The notes below the pieces were generated by a model. The model ran no database searches. It was not told the DNA's origin and saw only the letters and a program-made list of their open reading frames with translations. From Spironucleus salmonicida (Eukaryota > Fornicata > Diplomonadida > Hexamitidae), in NCBI GenBank assembly GCA_000497125.2, contig CM035318.1:926001-990000 (forward strand): a stretch of 64,000 nucleotides of DNA, given 5' to 3'. This document shows positions 35,621 through 47,389 of this stretch, in pieces (within the stretch, counting starts at the first letter, position 1; each line of letters opens with the position of its first letter). The position numbers were made by a program, and so were the translations under genes.

Positions 35621-38470
35621 TCAATTCAGCGAGAACAGCCCCCCACACTATCCCCTTCCATTTTCCACTCCCTCCCCTTCCATTCTTGAACTTTCCTCCT
35701 CCCCTCCAAAACAGTCCCTCTCCACCTCCTCGCAAAACCTGCACCAGCGCATTTCCTCCCCTTCCAATTCCGCTCCAAATCCCACTCCCAAACTGATATA
35801 AACGCACAAAACGCGCTCATTTTCCGTGAAATTAAGCTGCTGCCGCACCAAAAAGCACTATTCGAGCGGGATCAGCATGCCCGAGAACACGTCTCGCGGC
35901 TCGAAAACGGCGCCCTCGGGAACGAAAATCGGACCGATTTTCGAGCTCCGCAGCCGCCCCGGCAGGCAGACGTGCTGCCGGATTCGCGTGATCCGGCAGG
36001 CCTCCACGGCGCTGTGCGCGCAGAAGACGTTGAAGACGACGTGGTCGCCGGCGCGCAGCAGCCCCGCCGCCAGCAGCGCCCGCGGCATGAAAACGAGCTC
36101 GGATTTCTGCTGTTTGAACGTTTCGTGGAACGCTTTCTCCGGGCGAATTCCGGAGCATTTCCTGGCCTCTAGCGTGCTGAAAACGCCCGAAAACGTCAGG
36201 CTCTGCAGGCTCACGTTCTCGACGGCCCATATCGACAGTTTCGGGGACTGCGTCGGGACCGTCTCCTGCATGTCGATAACCTTGTGCAGCGCCTGCGCTT
36301 TTAGCGTGAAAAAGACGCGCGCGCCCTACTATAGCAGATTCTCGCAGTTCGGGAGGCGGAAAAAGCACAAATCGACTACCGTGTCCAGCTGCCGGTCTGG
36401 CGCGATGAAGCCGCAGGTCGTGCCGTAGCTGGCCGGAATTTGCGTGTTTTGGGGCCGAAAACTCCTGTTCAGGAGCTGCTCGTTTACGTTCGAAAAGCAC
36501 TGCACGATCTCGCCGCTGAGCCAATCGCTCACCGGCGGGCCCCGCAGGACCTCCACGAGCTCGCAGGAGCTCGGGTGCAGCCGGTTTCGCACCTGCGTCA
36601 GGCGCACCAGGTGCCCGAGAATGTTCTCGCGGCTCTTGAAGAAAAAGTGCCTTTCGAAGCCCGTGGCGAGGCGCACGAAGCCGAACGAGCTCGCCTGGTC
36701 CTTTTTGGGGTCGATTTCCTGCCAGTAAACGACGGCGCTGACCGCCTGCTGCCCGGCCTGCGGGTCCTCCGAAAACGCGCTAAACACCAGATCGCTCGCG
36801 ACGTTGAAGGCGCCGTTCGCCGTAACGGTAAACTGCGCGTTCTGGCGGGTGCGCAGCGGTCCGAACTGGTTCGTCGCAATCGCCGTTTCCGCGATTTCGC
36901 CCGTCTGGAACGACACGAGGAGCACGCCGAAGGACGGGAAATGGAGGCGCACGAATCCGCAGGCCTGGCGCGGAGATGATCGGTGAATCGCTTCAGGGCG
37001 CGGCAAAGCGAGCAGATGGCGCCACTGGCTCGATGCGGGACTCAGGAGCTCCGTTTTCTGCGGCGCCGAGAACGGGAGCTGCTGCGAGAAGCCGAAGTCC
37101 AAATTCGGCGAAAACGGCTGCTCTGCTTGCGGGAAAAACCGTAATTCCGGAATAATACTCGTTGGATCACTTGTCGTTATATCAGTTGAGACGATTTTTA
37201 TTATATCAAGATCCATAACCAACTTGAAATTTTCAGTTACGTCCAGCTCTTCTGTGAGGCAAATTTCGAAGACGTCGCCGTGCAGGAGGCTCACGTGCGC
37301 GCATTTTTCGTATTTCTGAAGGAAGAGGTCGAAGCTGAGGACGTGAAAAACGCCGTCCAGCGGGTCGATTAGCACATTTCCGTTCACAAAAACCGCAGAA
37401 ACCGTCAGATTTACCGATTTCGTACTCGCGCGAATCGCCGTGAACCACAAATTTTGGTCCAAAATACTCAGAAGAAACTGGCCCGATTAGCAGTTTTCCT
37501 CGATAAGAACATTCTAATCGGGCTCGAAATTACTCGAAAGCTTAACCGCAGAAAATGCTTATCGCTGCAAATTTTCAGCTAATTTGACCACTTTTCCACT
37601 TAAATTAGGAGCGGAAAACAAATTTGTTGACTCAACATTTGCAACTTGGCTGTTTAGTACATTCCCTCCAAACACGAACGGCAGCATCGCGAAAAGTTGC
37701 CCCTTTTGCGCGACCAGAAAGACGCTCGAAATCGCGCTGGCAGCCAGGAACGCGCTCAGGCCCAGCGACGTTTTGAGCGTGAAGAAGCTCCCCTGCTGTG
37801 CCAGCAGCAGCTCCGCGCAGCGCGCCGTTTCGCGCCGCGCCAGAACGACCGCCTCTGGCCCTCCCTAAAACGCAGAAACTATCGCCGCAGGGACGTCCGT
37901 TTCGAACATTTCGCGGACGTCCGTTTTCTGCGGCGCGCCGAACGGCCCCCTCCGCGCGGGCTGCGGCTCGCAGAAAATGAGGTGGAAAACGCCTCCCGCG
38001 AAGGCACCGCTTCCCGCCGGCGCCGCGTGGAAGAGCCCGTTGGTCTCGAACACGGCCGTCCCGAGCGCAAAATGCCGGAAATGCGCCCACGCCTGAAAGC
38101 GGTAATTAGCGACCTCCGCAGCGCGCGCTGCGCAGGCCAGAATTTGCAAGTCAGCGTTGAAAAATTGGAAGATTTCGACGTTCAGTGCCAGGAAACTCGT
38201 TAAATTCAGCCCCTCGCAGGCCGCGAACAGGCTCGTGAAGTTGTGGTGGGCGGCTGGGGAAATGTGGGCGAACTGCAGAACGGACGTTTTGAACGCTTCG
38301 AACGAGACGTCTGTGCAGATCGGCGAAATTCCGAGGTAATTCCTTAACTTCACGTTAAATGCGCTGATGTCGAGCAGCTAAAAATGCTCGATTGACGGCG
38401 GGAAAATGTGCGAGATATCGCGCTGGAAATGCTCGTAGATCAGGTAATTAAGCGAGACCAAATCCGTCAT
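35621..38470 (-). CDS. Hypothetical 949-aa protein, possible cold-shock-like repeats
   Basis: ATG 38470 to TGA 35621-35623; one frame of 950 codons, mostly GC-rich with TAA/TAG Gln codons. GGAGTGG lies just upstream of the start. Several segments resemble cold-shock-type beta barrels as in UNR/CSDE1 RNA-binding proteins: SSFGFVRLATGFERHFFFKS, TTCGFIAPDRQL...DLCFF and AGDHVVFNVFCAHSAVEACR. This is a weak visual match. The last about 70 residues are Glu/Gly-rich low complexity (EGEEMRW, GGEEESSRMEGEG). If correct it would bind mRNA; otherwise unknown. Confidence 0.65.
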
Positions 38471-38533
38471 TTTTGGAGTGGAGAATATTATAATTGCTAG
38501 GTATTGTATAATAATAGTTAAATGTAGATTTAC

Positions 38534-38980
38534 TCACTACAAAAAATACGAAAACACACCGTCGTGATATTAGAGTGATTACTCTTCGTCATCGTTCAAT
38601 TTTTAGACTCGTTGAAATTTCTTAATGGAGTTATTAAGGAATATAGTGAAGGTATTTCTGTGGTACTGTTAAGACAGCATTGATTGAATTTGGAGCTATC
38701 GCTACTTATTGGGAGCTTAATTGTTAGATAGGAAACATACAAGCTCTCGCTGGATGATAGATTTGTCTTCTTCAGTCAGTCGAGGAAATAATTTTCTTCT
38801 ATGCGTATCGTTATACCAGCGATAAATTTTATTCCTTTGCATATTCATCGTTTCGGCTATTAAAATCCAGTTTCCTATTGATTTTATATCAGCATCTAGA
38901 ATAAATAGGTCTGCATAATCTTCAAACTTTTTATTAAGAATTGTAGACACGGCTACTTTAAGATTTTCAAGGTTGTCCAT
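38534..38980 (-). CDS. Helix-turn-helix DNA-binding-like protein, 148 aa
   Basis: ATG 38980 to TGA 38534-38536. Residues about 33-75 (SIGNWILIAETMNMQRNKIY then RWYNDTHRRKLFPRLTEEDK) have the spacing of a Myb/SANT or homeodomain-like fold, with a W-Y-N-D-T-H-R-R recognition-helix look. The C-terminus is Gln-rich and polar. Probably a transcription factor. The gene at 40150 is a clearer Myb protein. AT-rich. Confidence 0.6.
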
Positions 38981-39286
38981 TTTTTATTTGATATTTACTT
39001 GTAATCATAATTATAACTATCTTTATATTATTTAAATTGAAACTGTATTTACTTAAACTGAAATTTATAATTTATATTATAATTTTCAACTATAAACAAA
39101 TGATAAAAAAGTATCAAATTAAATATAATAAAATTATAAGATAATTATGGTTTGTTGTTTAACTATCTTCATTAAATACTTAAATTTAATATGTAATTGC
39201 CCATAATAGATTAATCTTTATTTAAAATAGGAATAACTAAAAATAAAAATATGACTATTATTATTTTTAAATACGTAGAAAATACC
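38981..39286. other. AT-rich intergenic, nothing recognised
   Basis: About 300 bp of AT-rich DNA between the HTH-like gene start and the stop of the membrane-protein gene; no features seen. Confidence 0.4.
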
Positions 39287-39889
39287 TCAGACCAACATCA
39301 AATCTTGAGCTAAAATTCCTACGGCAAAGCACCATAAGTTTTTATAGCCAAATAACTGCATTATTACACTAATTAAATGTATAAATGCTCCTGTAACTTC
39401 TTAAAGACCAACATAACCAGCAAAATAGGTCTCAATAACACAGGCTACATTAAAAGAACCACATACGAAAAATATTTAAACAAAAAGGTTACTATCAAGA
39501 CCAAAGTTAAACGATAAAGGTATAGCCATGGCTAGAACCAAAAAACTAAGCTTTCTATTGAAATAATTAAAACCGCATCCAACTCCGGTGTTAAGGAAAT
39601 AAAAAGTCAGCTAGCAGACTAAAGCGACGATAAATGCAATATTGAATCCAAATGAAAGGAAAACTTCGGTAAACAAAATAGCAGCTCCGGGTATCGCGTA
39701 TGGTTCAGTGGTATTAACAGTAGTAAGGCACTGGGTAATAATACGGGTAGGAATTGTCATTACTGGGAATGGGTTGAAGAATTGGAAAATAAGTAGTGAA
39801 TATTTTGCTAGTAAAAGCAAATTTGAGATTAGTCTAGTATTGGTGCCTTTTGGGGGCTAAGCTTTCAATGCATTTGGCAGTGCAGTCAT
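39287..39889 (-). CDS. Polytopic membrane protein, 200 aa
   Basis: ATG 39889 to TGA 39287-39289. Five or six hydrophobic segments: YSLLIFQFFNPFPVM, ILFTEVFLSFGFNIAFIVAL, LSFLVLAMAIPLSF, LFVQIFFVCGSFNVACVI, GAFIHLISVIMQLFGY and LWCFAVGILA. Gln codons include TAG and TAA. No motif points to a family; transporter-like or ER membrane protein by layout only. Confidence 0.65.
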
Positions 39890-40149
39890 ATTAGATAATA
39901 TAGGAGCGTAAAAATAATATTCAAATATTTCTAATACTATACTATAATAATATAGTATAAAATTACGAATTGATATCTCGAGATTACTCGCACTTATTTA
40001 GTTTAGTTAGTTCAGTTTATTAAGATGTGTTTACGGCTATAAAGTTTCCAATATATCATTTAAGTAAAGACTTTAACAACTAATTTTTACGTAAAAATGT
40101 GCAATATTTATATATATAATTATAATTACTATAAATCTGTCGTACACAA

Positions 40150-40698
40150 ATGGACGATGCTATGTCTTTCAGATTTATGTCATTTAGCTTTCTAGATGAA
40201 GAGCCAGTTACTTGTTTTGATTTAAGTTAATATAAAATACCACCACTGCCTCAGTTTCCGTATGATCACGAGTTGCCAAAAACGTTTTCAATTAATAGAG
40301 TATTTTTAGATTGCGAATCAGTTGATTTTAAACTACAGAGGAAAGAAATATGGCCATGGTGTCCAGTATCTGACTAAATATTGCTTACGCTTGTCTAAGA
40401 ATTTGGATCTCAAAAATGGAGACTAATCAGTTAAATTATTAATAATTAGTGCAAAACTGGAGCAAATTGGACGCCGAAACAATGTAATTAAAGATATCAT
40501 AGAGTAATTAAGTAAGATTTTGTCAAAGGTAGATGGACAAAGGATTAAGATGATAAATTATATTTCCTATTAAATGAATTTCCAAATCCAAACGAATTCA
40601 CCAAAGTAGTGGAAAGATTTGTAGAAAGATCTGATAACTAAATACGGTATAGGATCAAAAAGTTATATCCTCATTATTTTAAAGGCTTATGGAAGTGA
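40150..40698 (+). CDS. Myb-like DNA-binding protein, 182 aa
   Basis: ATG 40150 to TGA 40696-40698. Two Myb repeats: WPWCPVSDQILLTLVQEFG, QKWRLISQIINNQ and WTPKQCNQRYHRVIKQDF make the first (W...D..L...V..FG...W, QC..R). KGRWTKDQDDKLYFLLNEF begins the second, ending in IRYRIKKLYP. A 60-residue N-terminal region precedes them. Likely a nuclear transcription regulator. Several Gln positions inside the motif are TAA or TAG. Confidence 0.85.
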
Positions 40699-41115
40699 AT
40701 TTAGTTTATCATTCACTGGGTTCGTTTTAATGCTTACTACTACTGGTTTCTTCGTATGATATTTGTAGCAGTTTTTGTGTTTATGCTCTTATCTACATTT
40801 CTTTCATGATAGCTATTCTTTCATCACTCTAATTTTCATTTCGTGTTGTGAAAGTGATATTATTATCCACATTCATAGAATCTATATTAATAATAAACAA
40901 TTTTGACTATTATTTTTCAGGTAGTTGGGAGTTAATTTATTCTGAAATTATACATTGCTTAGACTCTTAAGTCGTTATGCAATTGCCCATTTTCTGACTT
41001 AAAAAAATATAAAGATAATAATAAAAATTATAGATATATTACTGAAAAATAAATTTCTATATATTCTCTCCAGGACAAAACTAAAGAGATTTAATTACAT
41101 TTATATAGTGTTATC
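40699..41115. other. AT-rich intergenic, nothing recognised
   Basis: 417 bp between the Myb gene stop and the next plus-strand gene; AT-rich, frames closed by TGA, no repeats noticed. Confidence 0.45.
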
Positions 41116-41843
41116 ATGAACTCAGTCTCTTTGCTTCCGAATTATAGAGTTTCGCTGGAGCTGCTAGACCAATTCAAATACACTAGTCTAATCTTCGTCA
41201 TAACTATTACGCTACTATATAATTTTTCTAGATGTTAAAGGAACCGGTGTAGGTCGTTATGCACATACCTAAAATACGTCTTCTTTTGAGTTGCTACTCT
41301 CATCACCATCTTCTGCTCTACGAACTATAGTAGCTAATCGTGATGTAGCTACAATTTATCTTGGTGTATTAACTTAATCAGACTACTCTTACAGTGACAA
41401 GCTCTAAATACATTTCGAAAGGTTGGATAAATCTATAAGATCCATATCAGAAATAGCGTCAGATATCGACGAATATTTTTCGTTCGCCTAGGCTTCAGAT
41501 TTAAGTGAACAACTAGAAGTAAGTTTTGACCCTAGAGGCCGTAATGGTCTTCCTTTCATAACAAACAAAGTATATATAAATGTATAATATCATATAAATT
41601 TGTTGTCGCTAAAATAAATTATAATATAATAAAAGTCTTTTTATTAATTTTACTTGGAATAAGGTTAGAATTGGAAATTGCGTTTCAGAAGAAAAATTAT
41701 TAATTAAAACTAAGCCAGATAAGTAGGATTTTGTTGTACAACCGCTATCTATGTCGACAATTAACACAAACTGCATTCTGACACCAAAAAATGTTGAACT
41801 GACGCATGAGGAGAAGATTTTTTTCGGGGTCAATCATTAATGA
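41116..41843 (+). CDS. Hypothetical 195-aa protein, proposed two-intron gene
   Basis: Coding-like sequence occurs in three successive frames. A splice model with two GT...AG introns (41186-41231, 46 nt; 41570-41663, 94 nt) joins them: exon 1 MNSVSLLPNYRVSLELLDQF..., exon 2 VKGTGVGRYAHTQNTSSFEL... to FITNK, exon 3 VRIGNCVSEEKLLIKTKPDK to TGA 41841-41843. The introns end TTTTTCTAG and GGAATAAG. Exon 2 alone is a 110-codon frame without a start. The alternative is a pseudogene with two frameshifts. Product not recognised. Confidence 0.45.
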
Positions 41844-41909
41844 ATATAATTATTATATTAAAATTATATTAATAATATATTTTGAGTATAACCTAAATAT
41901 AGTATAATT

Positions 41910-42212
41910 TCACTTATTTTATGAATACTATCTAGTGACAGCTAATAAAGTCTCTTTCTTTATTTCCTACAGTCTCTGATGAGATCTGCTCGGCTGGTGT
42001 GTTAATTAACTAAATAAAATAGGTTAAAATGCATTTTTTGATTATACATATTTAGAAGGAGATTTTAGTAGTTTCGGTAGTTAGTTTGTATTTAAATCTA
42101 TTAATATTTGTCGTGGTCTAAGCTAAGATTTTGGCATAAATGGTCTATTAATTTGTTCCATGAATTCTATTTTGTTTTCTATTTTTCCTCGAATTATTAC
42201 ATTTTCATTCAT
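41910..42212 (-). CDS. Hypothetical basic 100-aa protein
   Basis: ATG 42212 to TGA 41910-41912. Lys/Arg/Gln-rich, with MPKSQLRPRQILIDLNTN and LTHQPSRSHQRLQEIKKE; Gln often TAA/TAG. No membrane segment, no known motif. Lies just downstream of the longin-like gene on the same strand. Confidence 0.5.
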
Positions 42213-42391
42213 TCGAATATAGTAATTAATTTATTATAATAAATTCCCATCTCTTATTTACATTGGAAATGTTATTCTGCTGTAAAAAAGCTATAAAAAT
42301 AAACAGATTGGATACAGAGTAAAAACGTGAAATTGTACGTCCAGATAATTAAGAGTCTGATTCAGACCTCAATCTTTCGTGACATATTCGC

Positions 42392-42802
42392 TCACTCAAT
42401 TTTTCCCTTTATCATGAAAACAATATCTCGCATGTGTTCATTGATATCTTTATCAAACGAGACATCACTGTTTATTTATTTAGTCAATTCTTCAATTTTT
42501 GGACCAAAAAGTTTAGATATTTCAACTGTAACAGAACGCAAGAAACTCATTATTATAGTATCATCATAGGAATCAGAATATAATAGCACGGCTACTATAG
42601 TATTTGAAACATGGGTAGCCATTGCTACTTTTGAACCAAAAATAGCTTTTTTGAATGGATTTTATGTTACAGTCATCGAGAAACGAATCAGCGTCAGGGA
42701 CTGCTTGAAAAGTTATTCTTAAGATATTGCTACAGTATCGTTAAAAGAAAAATCTGATAGTATCGTTGATGAATTTGCTTCGTATATTTATAGTCTGTAC
42801 AT
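42392..42802 (-). CDS. Longin-like / small adaptor-like protein, 136 aa
   Basis: ATG 42802 to TGA 42392-42394. Begins MYRLQIYEANSSTILSDF, a strand pair like the start of longin-fold proteins (AP sigma, TRAPP, zeta-COP). IVAVLLYSDSYDDTIIMSFL then resembles the strand-helix junction of that fold, and a long helical tail follows. Function would be in vesicle traffic, but this is a fold-level impression only. Divergent from PACRG with 96 bp between starts. Confidence 0.5.
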
Positions 42803-42898
42803 TTATTTTAATTGAAAAGGAAAGAAATTTACGTAATTATTATATGTAATTATATTTAAATTTGATCATTCCTTTTTTGCGCATTCCGCAAGAATAAA

Positions 42899-43618
42899 AT
42901 GACCTAGATTTCCTACGAATCAAAGGTTGCCAAGCGCATGAACACAATTGAGGACTTTCAACAGCAAAAATCTGAGACAGTTTACGCCATCAAGAATGCA
43001 AACCGTGTTGGTCCAGTCTCAGCGAACTCTGTCAAGTAGCGCATTCTCCCTGCTACAGATTTTAGGCGTTTCTACGATAGAGGCGATTTACCAGTCGCCG
43101 TCGAGCACACTTCTGCTGGAAATAAGATCCTCTGGAAAGCAGAAATCGACAAACTCGATTTCCATCATTATTTACCAATTTTCTTCGAAGGTCTGAGGGA
43201 GAAGAAGCATCCTTACGCATTTTTAGCCAGAGAAGGTGTGCAAAATCTCTTAGATCATGGTAGAGAAAGAGTTTTGCCAGTTATTCCCCAGTTAATCTTG
43301 CCTCTACATTAGGCTCTTGAAACCAGAGATCCTGAGGTTATATGCGTTGTTTTGAATACTATTTAATTTTTAGTCGTTTCTAACGAATATGCAGGCCCTG
43401 CATTAGTGCCTTATTACAGGCAACTTTTACCTGTATTGAACATTTTTTATAGTAAAAATATTAATTCCGGCGATTAAATTTATTATGCCTAGAGGAAAAG
43501 AATCAATCTAGGTGATCTTATCTAGGAAACATTGGAACTATTAGAAAGAAAAGGGGGTCCTGATGCATTTTTGAACATCAAATATATGATACCAGTCTAT
43601 CAGAGCTGTGTATTATGA
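42899..43618 (+). CDS. PACRG: PACRG (parkin co-regulated protein), axonemal inner junction, 239 aa
   Basis: PACRG joins A- and B-tubules at the inner junction of flagellar doublets. ATG 42899 to TGA 43616-43618. The match is direct: [90 protein letters not shown] and the C-terminal [10 protein letters not shown] are the conserved PACRG blocks in order. Gln codons in these blocks include TAG and TAA. Full length for the family, no intron. Confidence 0.97.
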
Positions 43619-43795
43619 TTAATTATAAGTGATCAATTGTATATTTTAAAATATTACTAAACAATCTTTAAATTTAGTAGTATTTTTCAATTATTAAATT
43701 AAATATAATATTAACGAATTCGTGATTACGTTTTTGGAAACTAAGTTACGTTTAGATAATATGAATATTGTAATATAATATTTTTTGCTATTAAA

Positions 43796-44017
43796 ATGGG
43801 AAATTGCATATCTAACGTTTCAGAGGCTGCTTAAAAGGACTAAGATATGCAAGAAAGCTAGTTAAATAATATTTAAAGGCTATAAATTAGACAACTTACA
43901 ATGTCAACTATCGATATTTCTAATTTTGAGTAAATTAGCACACCAACTTTAACTAATAATAGGTAGTCTAAGCGAAATTTATGGGGCTAGTTATAGAGAA
44001 ATTAGGTATCAGAGTGA
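43796..44017 (+). CDS. Small MGNC protein, 73 aa, possible lipid anchor
   Basis: ATG 43796 to TGA 44015-44017 (GAGTGAAG). Starts MGNCISNVSEAAQ: Gly2, Cys4 and Ser6 make a good N-myristoylation site with adjacent palmitoylation. The remainder is polar and Gln/Asn-rich (QLNNIQRLQIRQLTM). About half of the Gln codons are TAA/TAG. No known family. Confidence 0.55.
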
Positions 44018-44516
44018 AGTATGAAGTAAAACTAATTATTACTTTTTTGTTTGTGTTAAAATTGTAACAATATGACTTTTCACCCCAGAAATATATTTTA
44101 TATCTATATTTTACATAAATGTATAGAATATTTAAAATCAGATCCAGAGAAACCTAAAATAAAGTATACTTAATTATTTATTATGCCAAATTATAATGGC
44201 AACTTATAATAATTGTTTAGTTTCGTAGTGAAAATGTCCATTATTATAGATTTTTTATAAACTTAGTTCGAAATTTTTAACCACAATTTTATCTGTTTCA
44301 ACTTTATATCAAGTATTTTTTAAAAAAGTAATTACTGAATTATTATACAATTATATATATTGCCTTTTTTCTTTTCTACGTATTTTCCCATATATTTTAA
44401 ATATATAATTAAATATAATAACTATTTTCATATCATTCCTATTTCACCTATAAATCCACTCTCCCCTCCAATTCATGACGTCCTAACCGCTGACGTAGGA
44501 TCACCTCAATTCCGCC
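44018..44516. other. AT-rich intergenic, nothing recognised
   Basis: About 500 bp of AT-rich DNA before the acyltransferase gene. CCCCTCCAATTC occurs about 50 bp before the start. Confidence 0.45.
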
Positions 44517-45668
44517 ATGTCCGATGCACTTTCGTATTGCAAGTTCGGGAACTACGACTATCTACTCTCGCAAAACGACGTCCCCAAGATCACAGAAATG
44601 CTCTCCAAGGCGCTCGCCAAGCAGGCCAAGCACGGCGAAAACTCACCGCTGCTACTCGCCACGCAGCTAATAGCCGAGGCAGCGCAGTCGATTACAACGG
44701 ACTCGTTTTCAGAGTGCTTCAAGACCCCTAAATCGGCGTACCAGCTCACAATTTCCAACTTCCCCCAAATGTGTATGCGCACATTTTTTACTTACGTATT
44801 CTTGCTGCCGTTTCGGCTTTTCTTGTTCGTCTTCACGATGCTTTTCGGGGCGGTAACCGTCTCCGCCACGACTGGAAAAACGTCGCGTTTCTTTTTCAAT
44901 CTGACCGCGAAGCTTTTCGCTGCCTCTTTTGGAGCTTCAGGGACTATAATAAATGCTCCCACATCGGTATATAGGCCGGGGACCGTTTACGTGTCAAATC
45001 ACGCCAGCACGCTCGACTACGCCCTCATGTGCGCGGTGCAACCATTTGGAATCGTAGGGCAGAAGCATGGTGGGATTCAGGGTTTTATAGAGCGCTTCAT
45101 CGTCTCTAGCGTCTAACCGCTCATGTTCGACCGAACGGCGAAAAAGGAACGGGAAAAAGTATAAAAAGGAATGGAGAATCATATTTTTAGCGAGCATATC
45201 AAGAGCCCGCTTTTGATATTTCCAGAAGGCGTGTGTGTAAATAATAAGTTCGTGATGCAGTTCAAGCGGGGAGCTTTTTAGCTCGGAGCCGAAGTTATGC
45301 CGGTGAGTATTAAATATGGTGAAAAAAGTGTTCATGCTTATCATAATTCGAAAGAAAAGAACTTTATATAGTATATGATTTCAATATTCACTTAATGGGA
45401 ATTAGATTACAAAATTGAATTTTTGCCTGCAATGAAAATTGAGGAAGGCGAGAAGCCAGAAGAGTTCGCCCACCGAGTGCAGTTAGCTATCGCAAAGGCG
45501 GGTGGACTTATCCCGAGATAGTGGGATGGATTTTTGAAATATGTTACTGTGAGCGAAAAGATGATCGAAAAGCGAAAAGCTGGTTTCGCTAAGAGACTGG
45601 GCGTGGTTGATATGGTCGATGATGAGGGTAGCAGCACGATGAGTGTTTTGATAAGTGAAACATAATGA
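44517..45668 (+). CDS. Glycerol-3-phosphate acyltransferase-like (GPAT3/4, LPLAT family), 383 aa
   Basis: Adds an acyl chain to glycerol-3-phosphate or a lysophospholipid in the ER membrane. ATG 44517 to TGA 45666-45668. Hydrophobic segment TYVFLLPFRLFLFVFTMLFG (residues 92-111) anchors it. Catalytic NHASTLDYAL (H162, D167; the HX4D motif) follows, then QKHGG, PLMFDRT and the acceptor-binding LLIFPEGVCVNN. Layout and length fit GPAT3/4 or LPCAT. TAG/TAA Gln codons occur throughout; the penultimate codon is TAA (ending ETQ-stop). Confidence 0.9.
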
Positions 45669-45719
45669 CTTTTAATATATAATATTATAATTCTTTCATA
45701 GGAGTGGAAATTAAACATA

Positions 45720-46415
45720 ATGAATTAGTCCGCCTCATAGAAAATAACTAAAGAGCTCGGACAGTCGTATACAATAACTACTTAGATAGTAGATAGATCC
45801 ATTAGGCCTGGTGCTGGTTTTTATGATTTAAACTCTTCTTTTAAGGCAGTTTCCAAAAATATTCGAGGTGGATCAATGGGAATTAGGCCGTAGCTGAAGT
45901 AACAGTCATCAACGCCGTCCAATATTGGACCAGGAATATATTGTGCAAAAACATCACTTAAAAACTATGGTGCAATGTTATCCAAAGTACCAGCCAAAGA
46001 TTTTGACTACAAAACTCCAGTTTTTGTAGGGCCTGGGGCGTATAGCAAATAAAGCACATTATTTTAGCGTGAAATTACTATACCAAAAACTTAAAGGGCG
46101 ATATCTGCATCAGCAGGCGAATAGTCACCAGGCCCTCAATCGTATAGACTTGAACAGTATTTTGATAAATCTAAAAAAGCGTCCAATGCTCCTTTAATGG
46201 CATCTACTAGATCTCTTAACATTAATTCTAATCCTGGCCCTTTAGAATACTTCAAGAATAGAGATATTTAAGGTATAAAATGGAAGTTTAATACATCCAC
46301 GCAAGTTAATAAACCAAATATTGTCCCTGGTGTGGGTACATACACTTTAAGGTAGGAAATGAACCAATCATAAGGTTCTACCTGTAAAGTAAGAAGTTAT
46401 GGTCTTACATACTGA
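45720..46415 (+). CDS. Sperm-tail PG-rich repeat (STPG/SHIPPO-type) protein, 231 aa
   Basis: Proteins with this repeat are filamentous flagellar components, several being microtubule inner proteins. ATG 45720 to TGA 46413-46415. Spaced Pro-Gly repeats: RPGAGFYDL, GPGIYCAK, GPGAYSK, SPGPQSYRLE, NPGPLEYFK and VPGVGTYTLR, the PGPGxY signature. Low complexity elsewhere, no membrane segment. GGAGTGGAAA lies 10 bp before the start. Close to PACRG, which fits a flagellar role. Confidence 0.88.
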
Positions 46416-46675
46416 TTTTTAGTAAATTCCTTATATAATTAATAAATATATAATAAACTATTTTTTAATATATACATAAATTCCATAATATAATTAGTTT
46501 TATGAAAATAACGAATGTACTCAAACGGTATACTTCTAAATTTAAGTGTACTTAAATACGAAGTTTAAATTAATAAATATTATGATATTATTTATAATAT
46601 CCAATCAGTAAAACATATTGCGTAATAATTAGTATTATAATTCTATAATAATTAATAAAATTTCACAGTAAAATA

Positions 46676-46894
46676 ATGGGTCAATGTTTTAATATGTGTA
46701 AAACAACAACCTAGAAAACAGATTCTGAAAAAGCTTCACAAATAATTTCTAATGGCTAAGTAGAAATTCGAGCAATACCATCTCTAATTATAAATTTCGA
46801 CTAAGAATTGCCATAAATGAATACGTTCAAACTTTAGGACCATCTTAAAGATATATAATCGGAATCTGATGGCTCTGTATAAGGTAATGTGTGA
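46676..46894 (+). CDS. Small MGQC protein, 72 aa, possible lipid anchor
   Basis: ATG 46676 to TGA 46892-46894. Begins MGQCFNMCKTTTQKT with Gly2, Cys4 and Cys8; position 6 is Asn, so myristoylation is less sure than for MGNC. The rest is polar and acidic (KDIQSESDGSVQ). The stop is 34 bp from the stop of the convergent calmodulin-like gene. Third of the short MGxC genes. No homologue recognised. Confidence 0.55.
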
Positions 46895-46927
46895 GAAATG
46901 AACTAATATAAATATTATAATATCCGC

Positions 46928-47389
46928 TCATCTTCTGCAAAGAACTTTAACGAAATCAGCATATTTGATTTACCCTTCGCTATCGATGTCAGCCTCTCTT
47001 AATAAGTCATCAACTTCATCTTCATCTAACTTTTCACCAATATGAGTTAAGACGTGTCTTAACTCAGCAGCATTGACAAAACCATCACCGTTTCTATCAA
47101 ATACCCTGAAAGCTTCCTTGAGCTCTTCTTCAGAATCCTGATTTCTGGCCTTAGATACCATTAAACGAACGAATTCGATAAAGTTAATAACACCATTACC
47201 GTCAACATCGATAGAATTTACCATATCAGCAAGCTCAGCCTCAGTAGGATTTTAACCTAAAGAACGCATAACAGTACCAAGCTCAGCAGTAGTAATATTA
47301 CCATCACCATTGCGATCAAAGAGATTGAATGCTTCCTTATATTCGTCCAGGGTTTCCTATGCAATATCAAGAGGGAGTTCAGAATCCAT
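46928..47389 (-). CDS. Calmodulin-like four-EF-hand protein, 153 aa
   Basis: Calcium sensor; in flagella such proteins bind IQ motifs and axonemal complexes. ATG 47389 to TGA 46928-46930. Four EF-hands with loops [36 protein letters not shown] and DIDSEGQIKYAD. The first three have full ligands; the last ends in Asp and has Glu at loop position 5, so it may be weak. [16 protein letters not shown] is the typical calmodulin segment (its Gln encoded by a stop-like codon). Ten N-terminal residues ([10 protein letters not shown]) and a CRR tail are extra. GGAGTGG lies 22 bp upstream of the start. Confidence 0.93.

Noticed and set aside
35580-35850. Small Glu/Gly-rich minus ORFs as separate genes
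   Set aside because: One of these frames is the C-terminal continuation of the 949-aa gene; the others are shadows in purine-rich DNA.
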